The notes under the pieces were generated by a model. That model did no database searches, had not been told where the DNA came from, and saw only the letters and a program-made list of their open reading frames with translations. A DNA stretch of 64,000 bases, taken from assembly GCA_029098505.1 (NCBI GenBank), contig JAQXOE010000049.1, positions 1-64,000 on the forward strand. The letters are read 5' to 3'. Position numbers and translations under genes: made by a program. Of this stretch, positions 1 through 8,731 are shown piece after piece; positions within the stretch are counted from its first letter, which is position 1, and each line of letters opens with the position of its first letter. The DNA is from Bacteroidales bacterium. Its GTDB lineage: Bacteria; Bacteroidota; Bacteroidia; Bacteroidales; UBA932.

Positions 1-168
1 ATTGATTCCGTTGCGCTCCATCCAATCTATGAGGCCACGATAGTTGGTATGAGTTTCTTTACAATACTCGCGTAGTTCCAGGTCAGGATTCTCCCCAAGC
101 CTTGATCTGAAGTCCTCTATAACCTTGCGATAACGCGCTATCGCCTGAGCTGGGATTGATTCTTCCAT
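1..168 (-). CDS. Partial small DNA-binding/transposase-associated protein (N-terminus only)
   Basis: An ATG at 168 opens 56 codons that run off the left edge. The peptide begins MEESIPAQAIARYRKVIEDF and continues with charged helices (REYCKETHTNYRGLIDWMER), a pattern I associate with the small helix-turn-helix ORF preceding transposase genes in Bacteroidota insertion sequences. That link is from memory of family style, not a match I can verify. A well-formed promoter lies just upstream (187-217), so the gene is transcribed independently of the lipoprotein gene before it. The C-terminus and any transposase lie outside the window, so function is unproven. Confidence 0.5.
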   Translation of the reverse strand, partial: MEESIPAQAIARYRKVIEDFRSRLGENPDLELREYCKETHTNYRGLIDWMERNGIN

Positions 169-186
169 CTTCTTGTTCTTTTCTTG

Positions 187-217
187 CAAAGGTAGATGGA
201 GTGACACCTTATGTCAA
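187..217 (-). promoter_or_regulatory. Promoter of the left-edge gene
   Basis: On the minus strand TTG (217-215), a 20-base spacer and TACCTTTG (194-187) match the Bacteroidota TTG-N19-21-TAnnTTTG promoter. The -7 element ends 18 bases before the ATG at 168. It overlaps the last codons of the lipoprotein gene. Confidence 0.65.
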
Positions 218-829
218 TACGTCATCGCGGAGACGCTTACCTTTTGTAAAGGTATAATATAAATACCCGTAATTCAAACTCTGTTCATTATTATACGGAT
301 TATCATACGGAAGTACGCAATGAAGACGAACGTCGAACGATTCATCCTCAAACGCTTCAACGACAACACCAACATTCGCTATACCAGCAAGGAATAAATC
401 ATTGCTTTGAAGATAGTTAGGATATGCTGGGCAGTTTAGTCCACCAAGTTCAAAGAACTTGTTGTCACCCGTCAGGCTCATTTGGAAGTCACGTATACAA
501 GAGCAGTACCATCTATCTTCTGAGTAGAAATAGTACGGGTACGGAAGAGTCACATTGAATACAGTATAATCTTCATCTTCATCTTCATAGCTTTCTCCCT
601 TGGCTACATTTGCTATATAGTTAGGCTCATAATAACCGATTTTTTCCTCCATTTCCCGCTGAATAACGTGATAGGTTGTTTTATCATAATTCAGCTCTAC
701 AGGATAGCCGGTCCAATGAATTTTTGTAAGGCGGTAATTTCCATAAAGCATTTGAATACTCGGCTCTTCATAAACCTCCGGTTCTCTATTATCACAAGCA
801 GTCGCAAGCGAAAAGAGCAGCAGCAGCAA
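209..829 (-). CDS. Putative lipoprotein with signal peptide interrupted by in-frame TGA
   Basis: A 206-codon reading frame begins at a TTG (829) inside a signal peptide: the hydrophobic run LLLLLFSLATAC ends in a lipobox with Cys followed by Asp. Reading upstream in the same frame gives M-K-M-T-K-T-K-stop-L-K-L-S before the hydrophobic core, from an ATG at 865 (or 874). Thus the natural positively charged n-region is separated from the h-region by TGA at 844-842. The rest of the frame is open, rich in Tyr and acidic residues (EDEDED), and I recognise no domain. Either the gene is freshly inactivated, or translation restarts at TTG with a signal lacking Lys/Arg, or the base is a sequencing error. 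A promoter -7 element at 908-915 fits the ATG at 865/874 rather than the internal TTG. Confidence 0.6.
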   Translation of the reverse strand: MLLLLFSLATACDNREPEVYEEPSIQMLYGNYRLTKIHWTGYPVELNYDKTTYHVIQREMEEKIGYYEPNYIANVAKGESYEDEDEDYTVFNVTLPYPYYFYSEDRWYCSCIRDFQMSLTGDNKFFELGGLNCPAYPNYLQSNDLFLAGIANVGVVVEAFEDESFDVRLHCVLPYDNPYNNEQSLNYGYLYYTFTKGKRLRDDVLT

Positions 830-907
830 CGATAGCTTAAGTCACTTAGTCTTTGTCATCTTCATATGAAACATATAATTAAACTAATATCTAATATCTT
901 CTGGCAA

Positions 908-915
908 CAAAGTTA
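908..915 (-). promoter_or_regulatory. Probable -7 promoter element of the lipoprotein gene
   Basis: TAACTTTG on the minus strand matches TAnnTTTG and lies 33 bases before the ATG at 874. No TTG stands at the expected -33 distance. The gap 830-1038 otherwise shows nothing gene-like. Confidence 0.4.
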
Positions 916-1038
916 TAGAAATATCTCCTAAACTGAGAGGTCTGACTGAGAAACCTCGCACTTCATTACCCCTGAGACAAAAAAAAGACTGCTATCTCTT
1001 CTGTAGTAAGAATTTGTAGACTTCCCTGTTATTAAAGC

Positions 1039-1239
1039 TCAGTCCGCGAGGTCCCTGTAGAGCTCAAGGGCTTTCTTCAGATCCTCTGCGTCGGTGATAT
1101 CCACCCTGGACATATTCCTTGAATTCCTGTTGGCCTTTCCGCCTACGCTGTTAATGTTCTGTCTGCTGGTGAGAATCTCAAAGATTCTGAGCACGAGTGC
1201 CAAAGTAAGGCATACGGCAATGATGATGAGTGCTTTCAT
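1039..1239 (-). CDS. Small single-pass membrane protein, 66 aa
   Basis: The protein starts MKALIIIAVCLTLALVLRIF, one N-terminal transmembrane helix (about residues 3-23), followed by a basic, Asn-rich linker (about 25-46) and an acidic amphipathic helix (DAEDLKKALELYRDLAD). This suggests an inner-membrane anchored protein with a cytoplasmic tail, or an uncleaved signal anchor. I do not recognise the family. It is monocistronic, with its own -7 element and a strong hairpin in its leader (1269-1307). Coding status rests on the clean ATG start, a promoter at a sensible distance and typical composition for small Bacteroidota membrane proteins. Confidence 0.6.
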   Translation of the reverse strand: MKALIIIAVCLTLALVLRIFEILTSRQNINSVGGKANRNSRNMSRVDITDAEDLKKALELYRDLAD

Positions 1240-1268
1240 ATTTCTGTAGTTTTATGTTCTGCTATTCT

Positions 1269-1307
1269 GTCGAGAGGACTGAGGTCCCTTTCGACATTGC
1301 AAAGGTA
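1269..1307 (-). promoter_or_regulatory. -7 element and 5'-leader hairpin of the 66-aa membrane protein
   Basis: TACCTTTG at 1307-1300 (minus strand) matches the -7 consensus. Immediately downstream, 1295-1269 folds into an 11-bp stem with one bulged base, one G-T pair and the tetraloop CTCA (arms GTCGAAAGGGAC / GTCCTCTCGAC in mRNA sense). With a start site about 5-7 bases after the -7 element, the mRNA would begin at the foot of this hairpin. The rest of gap 1240-1400 holds nothing else I can identify. Confidence 0.5.
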
Positions 1308-1400
1308 TTATGAAAGACTCGCTTAGGGAAGAATCGGCTACGGAACTTTTCTCTTGCCATAATCGCAAGGAAACGTCTCCCGGGGCCGCCACAATCGGGA

Positions 1401-2357
1401 TTACTGATAGCGGCCATCGAAGCTGAGCTGAAGACTGCTCACTGCGCCGACACAGCCTATTCCGTTTACGATATTGTTATAAATGCTGACCGGTTCCCCG
1501 AATACTTCGGCTATACCATCCATATTGTACGCAGCTTCGCGGGAAAGGCTGTATCTGTAATAGCTCTCTGAGACAGCATCTACAGCCACTTTGAAGTCTT
1601 CCGGCCTGATATCGCCTTCTGACTTTCCTTCTTCGAGATAGAGATTCATCCATATACGGAAGCAGTGAGAAGAGCCATCAAAGGCACCGTCATCAAAGAA
1701 ATCGGGCACCATAGAATCTGAGCCATCGATTCTGTCAATGTAAGAGCCCAATTGCGCTGAATTGAAGATGGCATCATTGGAATAGATATTCTGATTATAC
1801 CATAGGGATTCCGCTTCTTCGTCCTCATCCCACTCAAATCTCTGTTGGTACTGCCAAGCATTCAATCGGTAATAGTTCTCTTCTCCCTCCGGGTCCTGAA
1901 TCGTCAAATCAAATTCGAGGCGGGTTGAGCCACCTTGGGATGGAGCTGGAGTTACTTTGTATGAGCCAATCCCGAATTCCGGACGTTTGGGAACATCTGT
2001 CTCTCCATATACAGTCTTGAAATCCTTGTGGGATGCCGTAACCTTGATGTGGTCTCCTTCCTGAGGAACATATTCCGATACATAGCTTTTGCCTTCCCTG
2101 ACAAATGAATACTGTCTGTCCCCGTTTACTTCCACGGTAAGTTCGACATTGTCAATGAGCTCATAATCATAACGGTAGTCCTTGGCCAGAAAGAACTGAG
2201 ATTTATACACCCTGGCTGTAAGCCTGGTATCCGGATTGGCAAAGGAGTAGAGCACAAGTTTTTCTCCGTCGTAATCTCCGTTGAACTTTATCTCCTTGGT
2301 GCAGGAACAGAGAAGCGAGACCAGGGATATAGCGGCTATTATTAATCCTCTCTTCAT
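1401..2357 (-). CDS. DUF4249 family outer-membrane lipoprotein
   Basis: The protein (318 aa) starts MKRGLIIAAISLVSLLCSCTKEI, a lipoprotein signal with lipobox LLCSC (mature Cys at residue 19). The remainder is a beta-rich extracytoplasmic domain of the DUF4249 type: an N-terminal strand region (KLVLYSFANPDTRLTARV), a carboxypeptidase-regulatory-like stretch (VELTVEVNGDRQYSF...GDHIKVTAS), and a C-terminal part with YYRYSLSREAAYNMDG. DUF4249 proteins are typically encoded directly after a TonB-dependent receptor and are thought to act as its surface partner. Here it begins only 4 bases after the receptor's stop codon, so the two are almost certainly co-transcribed and form one uptake system. 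The ligand cannot be inferred. Confidence 0.85.
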   Translation of the reverse strand: MKRGLIIAAISLVSLLCSCTKEIKFNGDYDGEKLVLYSFANPDTRLTARVYKSQFFLAKDYRYDYELIDNVELTVEVNGDRQYSFVREGKSYVSEYVPQEGDHIKVTASHKDFKTVYGETDVPKRPEFGIGSYKVTPAPSQGGSTRLEFDLTIQDPEGEENYYRLNAWQYQQRFEWDEDEEAESLWYNQNIYSNDAIFNSAQLGSYIDRIDGSDSMVPDFFDDGAFDGSSHCFRIWMNLYLEEGKSEGDIRPEDFKVAVDAVSESYYRYSLSREAAYNMDGIAEVFGEPVSIYNNIVNGIGCVGAVSSLQLSFDGRYQ

Positions 2358-2361
2358 AGCA

Positions 2362-4896
2362 TTAGAACTTGAAAGTATATGAAACTGAAGGGATTATCGG
2401 GAAAATAGACACCTGCTTCAGTACAGGCCAGGTATCTACGAGATTATCATTCTTATCGTATTCGTAATGAGTGTCCACAGTCAAGAGATATGGATTCTGA
2501 TGATTGTAGGCATTATATACGCTGATATTCCAAGTGGCGATGCCGTTTTTTTTCTGCTTGTGGAAGTTCATACCCAGATCCAGACGGTGGTATGGGGGCA
2601 TACGGTAATTGTTCCTGCCGGACAGATAGGAATTAATCTCATAGAAATCGGAAGGACCTGCTTCAGCTCCTGACCCAACGATGGACTCGGTAGGATAATC
2701 TTCGAATGAGAGGCTTCCCCTATTGCCGGAGGCAAACACAAAGCTGGCACTGATATCGAAGCTTTTGGAGAACTGGTGGCTGATGGTAGCGCTGAGGTCG
2801 TGGCGTCTGTCATACTTCGCAGGGAAAGGCTCTCCGTTGTTTATTTCCATACCCGGCTTGTCGAACTTGCGCATAGCCTTGGCGAGAGTATAGCCTACCC
2901 AGCCCGTGGTCTTGCCGAGTTTCTTTTGGACAAAGAACTCCAGTCCGTAGGACCAGCCTCGGCCGAGGCTGACCTTTTCTTCCCAGCCTGTAGAAGTATT
3001 GAAATATGAGGCTCCGTCCTTGTACTCGAGGAGATTGTCCATAGTCTTGAAATAGACCTCCACCGAATATTCGAATTCACCTTCATCCAGGAAGACTCCG
3101 GCGGCTGTCTGGCGTGAACGCATAGGCTTGATCAGCTTGGTTACCGGCACCCAAAGGTCTGAAGGCAGGCTGATATTCGAATTGCAGAGCAGGTGAATAT
3201 ACTGGCTCATTTCACTATATGAGGCTTTCACTGAGATTTTGTCAGTGATGAGAGCTCTGGCAGAGAGACGTGGCTCGGCCGAGAAATAGCTCTTGCCCTT
3301 CAAGGAATAGAGGGAGGTGCGCAGACCGACATTGGCCTTGAGCCAAGGGTTTATGGCCCAATTGTCCTCAGCAAAAAGGGCGGCTTCGTGGGCTCCTATT
3401 GCCTTGTCACCTATAGACTGGCTGAAGTTCCTTCCCTCATCCATACCGTCTCCTTCATATTTCATTTTGAAGGCAACGATGCCCGGTTTGAATCTGTGGT
3501 AGGTATAGGCGCTTCCGAATTTGACATCGTGCCCTACAGCGGGATTCCAATCGAAGTCCGCCGTGAGCGCGAAGTCCCCGATGAAGGAGTTGTAGCTCGT
3601 TCTTACATTTTCCTTAGTGATGTTGAACTCTTTATTGTTCTGATTGTAGCTGGAGTATTCATCCATTTTTACGTTCAGGGAGCTTCTGTATTTGGTGAAA
3701 CTTGCACCTGCGCTCATATACAGCTTCGGGGTCAGCTCGTGATTCCACTTGAAAGAAGAGACGAGATTGCCCCAACTCCATCCCATATTCATATTGGTCT
3801 TATTCAGACTCCAGATGCCTGTCGGGATTCCTATGTATTTGTCGTTCTCTTCGTCATAGTAGGAATCTATGATTTCATAGTAGTTACTGCTCTTGTTGGA
3901 GACGTGAGCCTTGTCGTCACCACTATAGAAGCTGAGACTGAGGCGGTCGCCATTGAGAAGCTTATGGGTAATCTTGGCATTGAAATCATAAAAGTCGTAG
4001 CCTCCCATTACCTTGTCGTAATTGTTACTGTCATCTTTCATATCCTTGTTGACGTACCAAAATACAGGCTTGGCAAGAAGGTCGAGGTAGGTGCGTCTCG
4101 CCGAGACATTGAAGGTCGTGCGCCCCTTGACAATAGGGCCCTCCAGATTGAATTTCGAGGCAATGACGCCAATCGACACATTGCCGTGAATCTCGCTGTC
4201 GTTTCCGTCATTGAGACGTACGTCAATGACGCTGGAGAGGTGACTGCCGAAGCGCGCAGGAAAGCTGCCCTTGTAGAGGGTGACGTTCTTGACAGCGTCC
4301 GCATTGAAGACGGAGAAGAAGCCGAAGAGGTGATTTACATTATAGAGAGGCACTCCGTCCATCAGGAGGAGATTCTCGTCGGCGCCTCCACCCCTGACAT
4401 AAAGGCCGGCACTGCCTTCAGAGCCGGATTGCACTCCCGGGAGGAGCTGCAAGGCCTTGATAACGTCCACCTCTCCGCCTATGGCCGGTATGGCCTTGAT
4501 CTGGCTTACAGGCACTTCAATTGCACTCATTCTTGTGCTGCGGGCTCCGGTGACACTCCTGTGGGCAACGACAGACGCGCCTTCGAGCTGTTCGGGCGAG
4601 AGCTCCAGGCCAATGTTCAATTGGACATTGCGCTCAAGGCTGATGGCTTCTGCCTTGTCGGTATAGCCGAGGTAGGAGAAAATCAGGCTGTGCTCCCCCT
4701 TTTCGAGAGAGATGCTGTAGAAACCAGTATTGCCGGTGACTACACCCATTGCACTCTTGCTGTCAATGACAGCGGCTCCGATGATAGGTTCTCCGGAGGC
4801 GGCATCCGTGATGTATCCGCTGATGGTGTATTTTTGTGCCATTGCTGCAAAGCAGGCACAAATCAGCAGAATAAAAGCCAATACTATTCTTTTCAT
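2362..4896 (-). CDS. TonB-dependent outer-membrane receptor with carboxypeptidase-regulatory-like domain
   Basis: The 844-aa protein has a signal peptide (MKRIVLAFILLICACFAAMA), an N-terminal CarboxypepD_reg-like domain (about 22-105, YTISGYITDAASGEPIIGAA), a plug domain (about 120-235, with GLYVRGGGADENLLLMDGVP), and a 22-strand-type barrel ending in a terminal Phe (PSVSYTFKF), the usual outer-membrane insertion signal. It is shorter than SusC and pairs with a DUF4249 lipoprotein rather than SusD, so it belongs to the non-Sus receptor group and could import a metal chelate, peptide or small glycan. The ATG at 4896 lies two bases after the dnaE stop; a TTG six bases earlier would overlap that stop and is less likely. 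Confidence 0.88.
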   Translation of the reverse strand: MKRIVLAFILLICACFAAMAQKYTISGYITDAASGEPIIGAAVIDSKSAMGVVTGNTGFYSISLEKGEHSLIFSYLGYTDKAEAISLERNVQLNIGLELSPEQLEGASVVAHRSVTGARSTRMSAIEVPVSQIKAIPAIGGEVDVIKALQLLPGVQSGSEGSAGLYVRGGGADENLLLMDGVPLYNVNHLFGFFSVFNADAVKNVTLYKGSFPARFGSHLSSVIDVRLNDGNDSEIHGNVSIGVIASKFNLEGPIVKGRTTFNVSARRTYLDLLAKPVFWYVNKDMKDDSNNYDKVMGGYDFYDFNAKITHKLLNGDRLSLSFYSGDDKAHVSNKSSNYYEIIDSYYDEENDKYIGIPTGIWSLNKTNMNMGWSWGNLVSSFKWNHELTPKLYMSAGASFTKYRSSLNVKMDEYSSYNQNNKEFNITKENVRTSYNSFIGDFALTADFDWNPAVGHDVKFGSAYTYHRFKPGIVAFKMKYEGDGMDEGRNFSQSIGDKAIGAHEAALFAEDNWAINPWLKANVGLRTSLYSLKGKSYFSAEPRLSARALITDKISVKASYSEMSQYIHLLCNSNISLPSDLWVPVTKLIKPMRSRQTAAGVFLDEGEFEYSVEVYFKTMDNLLEYKDGASYFNTSTGWEEKVSLGRGWSYGLEFFVQKKLGKTTGWVGYTLAKAMRKFDKPGMEINNGEPFPAKYDRRHDLSATISHQFSKSFDISASFVFASGNRGSLSFEDYPTESIVGSGAEAGPSDFYEINSYLSGRNNYRMPPYHRLDLGMNFHKQKKNGIATWNISVYNAYNHQNPYLLTVDTHYEYDKNDNLVDTWPVLKQVSIFPIIPSVSYTFKF

Positions 4897-4898
4897 TG

Positions 4899-7800
4899 TC
4901 AATCCAGGCTTGTGTTAACTGTGTAATCCACACCCAGTTCCCTCAAGGCGCAAATCAAGTCGCTGCAGACGTTTACCTTGAACTTTCTGGAATAAAATTC
5001 AACATTGTACCTGGTCTTTGGATCGAAGAGATACATATGCAGGTCTGTCTTGCCCTTGAATTTCTTGAGCAGGGCAATGAGAGCTTCGCGGAAATCCTTG
5101 GTCAATTGGGAGGTGGTGAGATTCAGGGCGAAGGACTTCAAATAAGAGGCTCCCACATTGCCCAGAAGCATCATTTTAGTTATGGACATTCCGTAAGGAG
5201 GGGTCTTGCCCTTGGCCATTTCCTCGGGCTTCAGGCGGAAGCGTGGCTTGACTTCGGCTTCCACGAAAATCTCGTTGTGCAGGCTCAGATACGGCATCCA
5301 GGTTTCATATTCCTTGCCGAAGAGCATCAGTTCGTACTGACCGCTAAAGTCTTCAATAAGAGCGCGTATGCAAGGCGAGCCTGTTCTGGTCGTTCCCGGT
5401 TTGGAGTCTGCCACAATGCCTGCGAACCTGAACTTAGCAGGCTTGTTGTTCATCTCGGCAGTATCCCTTAAGTCCTTGATTTTCACCGCTTCAACCGTCG
5501 TGAAATTCTCGATTTCAAATGCGTATTTGTCCAAAGGATGCGCCGAGATGTACATACTTACCAGCTCCTTTTCTTTCTGGAGCAGGGTCAATGTATCCTC
5601 GGTCTCAGGTGCGGCAGGCATTTCCGGCCTTTGAGGCTTCACCTCCTCAGCGTCACCGAAAAGCGAGAAGGAACTGTCCACGGTATCCCTCCTGTAGAGG
5701 TCGGCGTACCTGACAATCTCGTCAATTGCCAGTTCCCCGCTCTTGCCCGGCTGGAAGAACTGCGAGCGGCTGTAACCCATTGAGTCAAAGGCTCCAGAGT
5801 AGATGAGGGCCTCCAAGGCACGACGGTTGATCTGTCCGCCCATTCTTTCCATAAAGTCTATGACATCGGTGAAGAGTCCGTTCGCCTTTCGCTCTGCGAG
5901 TATTGCATCCGTCACCTTCTCGCCCAGGCTCTTGATACCGGCGAGTCCGAAGCGGATATTGCCGTCCTTGTTTACTGTGAAATAAGAGAGGGACTCGTTC
6001 ACGTCCGGACTCAATACCTTGACCTTGTGCAATTTGCAGTCGGCCATAATCTTCTTGATTTCTTCGCCGTTGTTCAGGTTGCAGCTCAAGTTGGCCGCGA
6101 GGAATTCAGCAGTATAGTGGCACTTGAGATAACCGGTCTGGTAGCTGACCCAGGCATAGCAGGTCGCGTGGGACTTATTGAAGGCATATTGCGCAAACTT
6201 TTCCCAGTCTTTCCAGATTTTGTCCAGGATTTTCTCAGGATGACCGTTCTTGACTCCTCCCTTCATAAACTTGTCCTTAAGCTCCATCATCACGGCTATC
6301 TGCTTCTTACCCATTGCCTTACGGAGCTTGTCAGCCTCGCCCTTGGTAAAGCCGGCGAGCTTTCGCGAGAGGAGCATGACCTGCTCCTGATACACCGTCA
6401 CGCCATAGGTCTCAGCCAGATACTCCTCCATCTCCGGGAGGTCGTAGGAGATGGGCTGCAGGCCAAGCTTCCTCTCCACGAAGTCCGGAATATAGTCCAT
6501 CGGGCCCGGACGGTAGAGAGCGTTCATTGCAATAAGGTCCTCAAAGCGCTCGGGGTGCAGTTTTGAGAGCCAGTTCTTCATTCCAGGAGATTCGAACTGG
6601 AACACAACGGTGGTGTCGCCGCGGCCGTAAAGCGCGTATGTTTCAGCGTCGTCAATAGGAATCGCCTCTATGTCAATGTCGATTCCGTGGCGGAGTTTGA
6701 TATTGTCCAGAGTCTTGTGTATGATGGACAGGGTGTTGAGGCCGAGGAAGTCCATCTTGAGCATTCCGACATCCTCGATGTAATGGCCATCATACTGCGA
6801 GGTCCAGAGCATCTCCTTGCTCTCCTTGTCCTCGGAGAGGCAGATTGGGATGTAGTCGGTGAGATTGCCACGGCCAATGATGGTCGCGCAGGCGTGCTGG
6901 CCTACCTGACGTATCGAACCCTCAAGCTGGAGCGCGTATTTCAGCACTTCCTTATTGATTTCGCTGCCGTTTTCGAGCTCCTCCTTGAGTTCAGGCACGA
7001 GACGGTAGCAATTCTTCAGGTTGATTTTGACATCGACCTCCTCGAGACCCTTCTGATAGCACTTGGTGACCGTTATCTTCTGTCCCGGATTGTCGGGATC
7101 ATCCACCTCTTCCTGCGCCTCAAACTTCTTGAAGCCAGGTTTCAGCTCATCGAACTTGGGATTGAAAGGATAAACCTTCTCCACCCTCTCGCTCAGGCGG
7201 TCAGGAATCATTTTGGTCAGGCGGTTCGACTCGTCAATCGAGAGACGGCTGATGCGGGCAACGTCCTTGATGGCGCTCTTCGCAGCCATTGTTCCGAAAG
7301 TGATGACTCGGGAAACGTGGTCGGCCTGGTACTTGTCCTCCACGTACTTATGCGCAAAGGCCAGGTTCTCAAAATCGACATCAATATCAGGCATCGAGAT
7401 ACGGTCCGGATTCAGGAAACGCTCGAACAGCAATGAGTATTTAATCGGGTCGAGATTGGTAATCTGAAGGCAATAAGCCACCACCGAACCCGCAGCCGAG
7501 CCTCGACCCGGACCGACCATATATCCTGCCTTGCGGGATGCGGCAATATAGTCGGAAACGATGAGGAAGTAGTCCGGGAAGCCCATTCGGCATATGGTCT
7601 TGAGCTCGAAGTCAATGCGCTCCTCCTGCTCCTGATTGAGCTCCTGCCCGTACCTCCAGTGCGCGCCTTCGTAGGTCAGGTAGCACAGATAGGCCACGGA
7701 ACGGCAGAATTCATCGCCGCGGAAAACCCCGTTCTTGTCGCAACGGCCCTCGTCAATGACCCCCTTGTATTTCTCGAGATATGTGTCAATGTCTTTAAGG

Positions 7801-8699
7801 AAGTCTTCGGGAAGCTCGAACTTTGGAAGCACGTGCCCCCTGTCAATGGAATATGCCTCCACCTTATCCGCAACCTCTATTGTATTGGCAATGACTTCGG
7901 GATGCCCAGGAAAGAGCGCTCTCATCTCCTCTTCGCTCTTCAGGTACTCCTGCTGGGTGTAGCGCATCCTGTCGGGATCATCCACGTAGGAGTTGGTGGT
8001 GAGACAGATGAGCCTGTCGTGAGCCGGACCATCTTCCTTATTCACAAAGTGAACGTCATTGGAGGCAATAACCTTGACCCCGGTCTCCTCAGCCAGCTTG
8101 AATATAACCTCGTTCACAACTTGCTGATGTTCATAGACTTCCAAAGAAAGGCCAGGAACTTCAGTCTTATGAAGCTGGACCTCAAGATAAAAATCCTCAC
8201 CGAAGAGGGCTTTGTGCTGGAGTATAGCCTTACGAGCCGCATCAATGTCTCCGGCAATAATGTTCTGCGGTATTTCTCCGGCAAGACAGGCTGAACAACA
8301 GATAATGTTCTCGTGATACTTTTCAAGAACCTCGTGACTGATTCTCGGCTTGAAATAGAAACCCTCAATATGACCGGTCGAGACGATTTTCATCAGGTTC
8401 TTGTAACCCTCATAATTCTTCGCAAGGAGAATAAGGTGATAATACTTCCTGTGATTGCTGTCCTTCATCTTATGGTCATAATGTCTGGTGACATACACTT
8501 CACAGCCTATGATGGGCTTGACACTCGGATGTTTTGAGGCCAGCTTAAGGAATTCCTTGACGCCGTACATATTTCCGTGGTCCGTGATAGCTACTGCAGG
8601 CATTCCGAGTTCCTCGGCTCTGCTGAAGAGTTTGGACATAGATGAGAATCCATCAAGGATGGAATATTGGGTATGTACGTGAAGATGGACGAATGACAT
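4899..8699 (-). CDS. dnaE: DNA polymerase III alpha subunit
   Basis: This is the replicative polymerase catalytic subunit (1266 aa). The N-terminal PHP domain begins MSFVHLHVHTQYSILDG with the metal-binding HxH motif intact. The palm carries the catalytic aspartates in PDIDVDF, and GPGRGSAAGS marks the Pol3-type active-site region. Later come the fingers, a helix-hairpin-helix region (GQINRRALEALIYSGAFDSMG) and a C-terminal OB fold and tail. The start was set at ATG 8699, which gives the conserved MSFVHLHVH end; an upstream extension to 8765 would run through the promoter. The genes for a TonB-dependent receptor and DUF4249 lipoprotein follow in the same direction with only two bases between stop and start, an unusual linkage. 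Confidence 0.96.
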   Translation of the reverse strand: MSFVHLHVHTQYSILDGFSSMSKLFSRAEELGMPAVAITDHGNMYGVKEFLKLASKHPSVKPIIGCEVYVTRHYDHKMKDSNHRKYYHLILLAKNYEGYKNLMKIVSTGHIEGFYFKPRISHEVLEKYHENIICCSACLAGEIPQNIIAGDIDAARKAILQHKALFGEDFYLEVQLHKTEVPGLSLEVYEHQQVVNEVIFKLAEETGVKVIASNDVHFVNKEDGPAHDRLICLTTNSYVDDPDRMRYTQQEYLKSEEEMRALFPGHPEVIANTIEVADKVEAYSIDRGHVLPKFELPEDFLKDIDTYLEKYKGVIDEGRCDKNGVFRGDEFCRSVAYLCYLTYEGAHWRYGQELNQEQEERIDFELKTICRMGFPDYFLIVSDYIAASRKAGYMVGPGRGSAAGSVVAYCLQITNLDPIKYSLLFERFLNPDRISMPDIDVDFENLAFAHKYVEDKYQADHVSRVITFGTMAAKSAIKDVARISRLSIDESNRLTKMIPDRLSERVEKVYPFNPKFDELKPGFKKFEAQEEVDDPDNPGQKITVTKCYQKGLEEVDVKINLKNCYRLVPELKEELENGSEINKEVLKYALQLEGSIRQVGQHACATIIGRGNLTDYIPICLSEDKESKEMLWTSQYDGHYIEDVGMLKMDFLGLNTLSIIHKTLDNIKLRHGIDIDIEAIPIDDAETYALYGRGDTTVVFQFESPGMKNWLSKLHPERFEDLIAMNALYRPGPMDYIPDFVERKLGLQPISYDLPEMEEYLAETYGVTVYQEQVMLLSRKLAGFTKGEADKLRKAMGKKQIAVMMELKDKFMKGGVKNGHPEKILDKIWKDWEKFAQYAFNKSHATCYAWVSYQTGYLKCHYTAEFLAANLSCNLNNGEEIKKIMADCKLHKVKVLSPDVNESLSYFTVNKDGNIRFGLAGIKSLGEKVTDAILAERKANGLFTDVIDFMERMGGQINRRALEALIYSGAFDSMGYSRSQFFQPGKSGELAIDEIVRYADLYRRDTVDSSFSLFGDAEEVKPQRPEMPAAPETEDTLTLLQKEKELVSMYISAHPLDKYAFEIENFTTVEAVKIKDLRDTAEMNNKPAKFRFAGIVADSKPGTTRTGSPCIRALIEDFSGQYELMLFGKEYETWMPYLSLHNEIFVEAEVKPRFRLKPEEMAKGKTPPYGMSITKMMLLGNVGASYLKSFALNLTTSQLTKDFREALIALLKKFKGKTDLHMYLFDPKTRYNVEFYSRKFKVNVCSDLICALRELGVDYTVNTSLD

Positions 8700-8723
8700 A
8701 TTGAAATTCTGTTTCGGGAAGCA

Positions 8724-8731
8724 CAAAGATA
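8724..8731 (-). promoter_or_regulatory. Probable -7 promoter element of dnaE
   Basis: TATCTTTG on the minus strand matches TAnnTTTG and ends 24 bases before the dnaE ATG at 8699. It supports the short start over the upstream one. No good -33 TTG is present. Confidence 0.45.

Noticed and set aside
3388..4926. 512-codon open frame on the + strand opposite the TonB-dependent receptor
   Set aside because: It is fully antisense to a gene with clear domains and its translation shows no recognisable motif; it reflects codon bias of the real gene.
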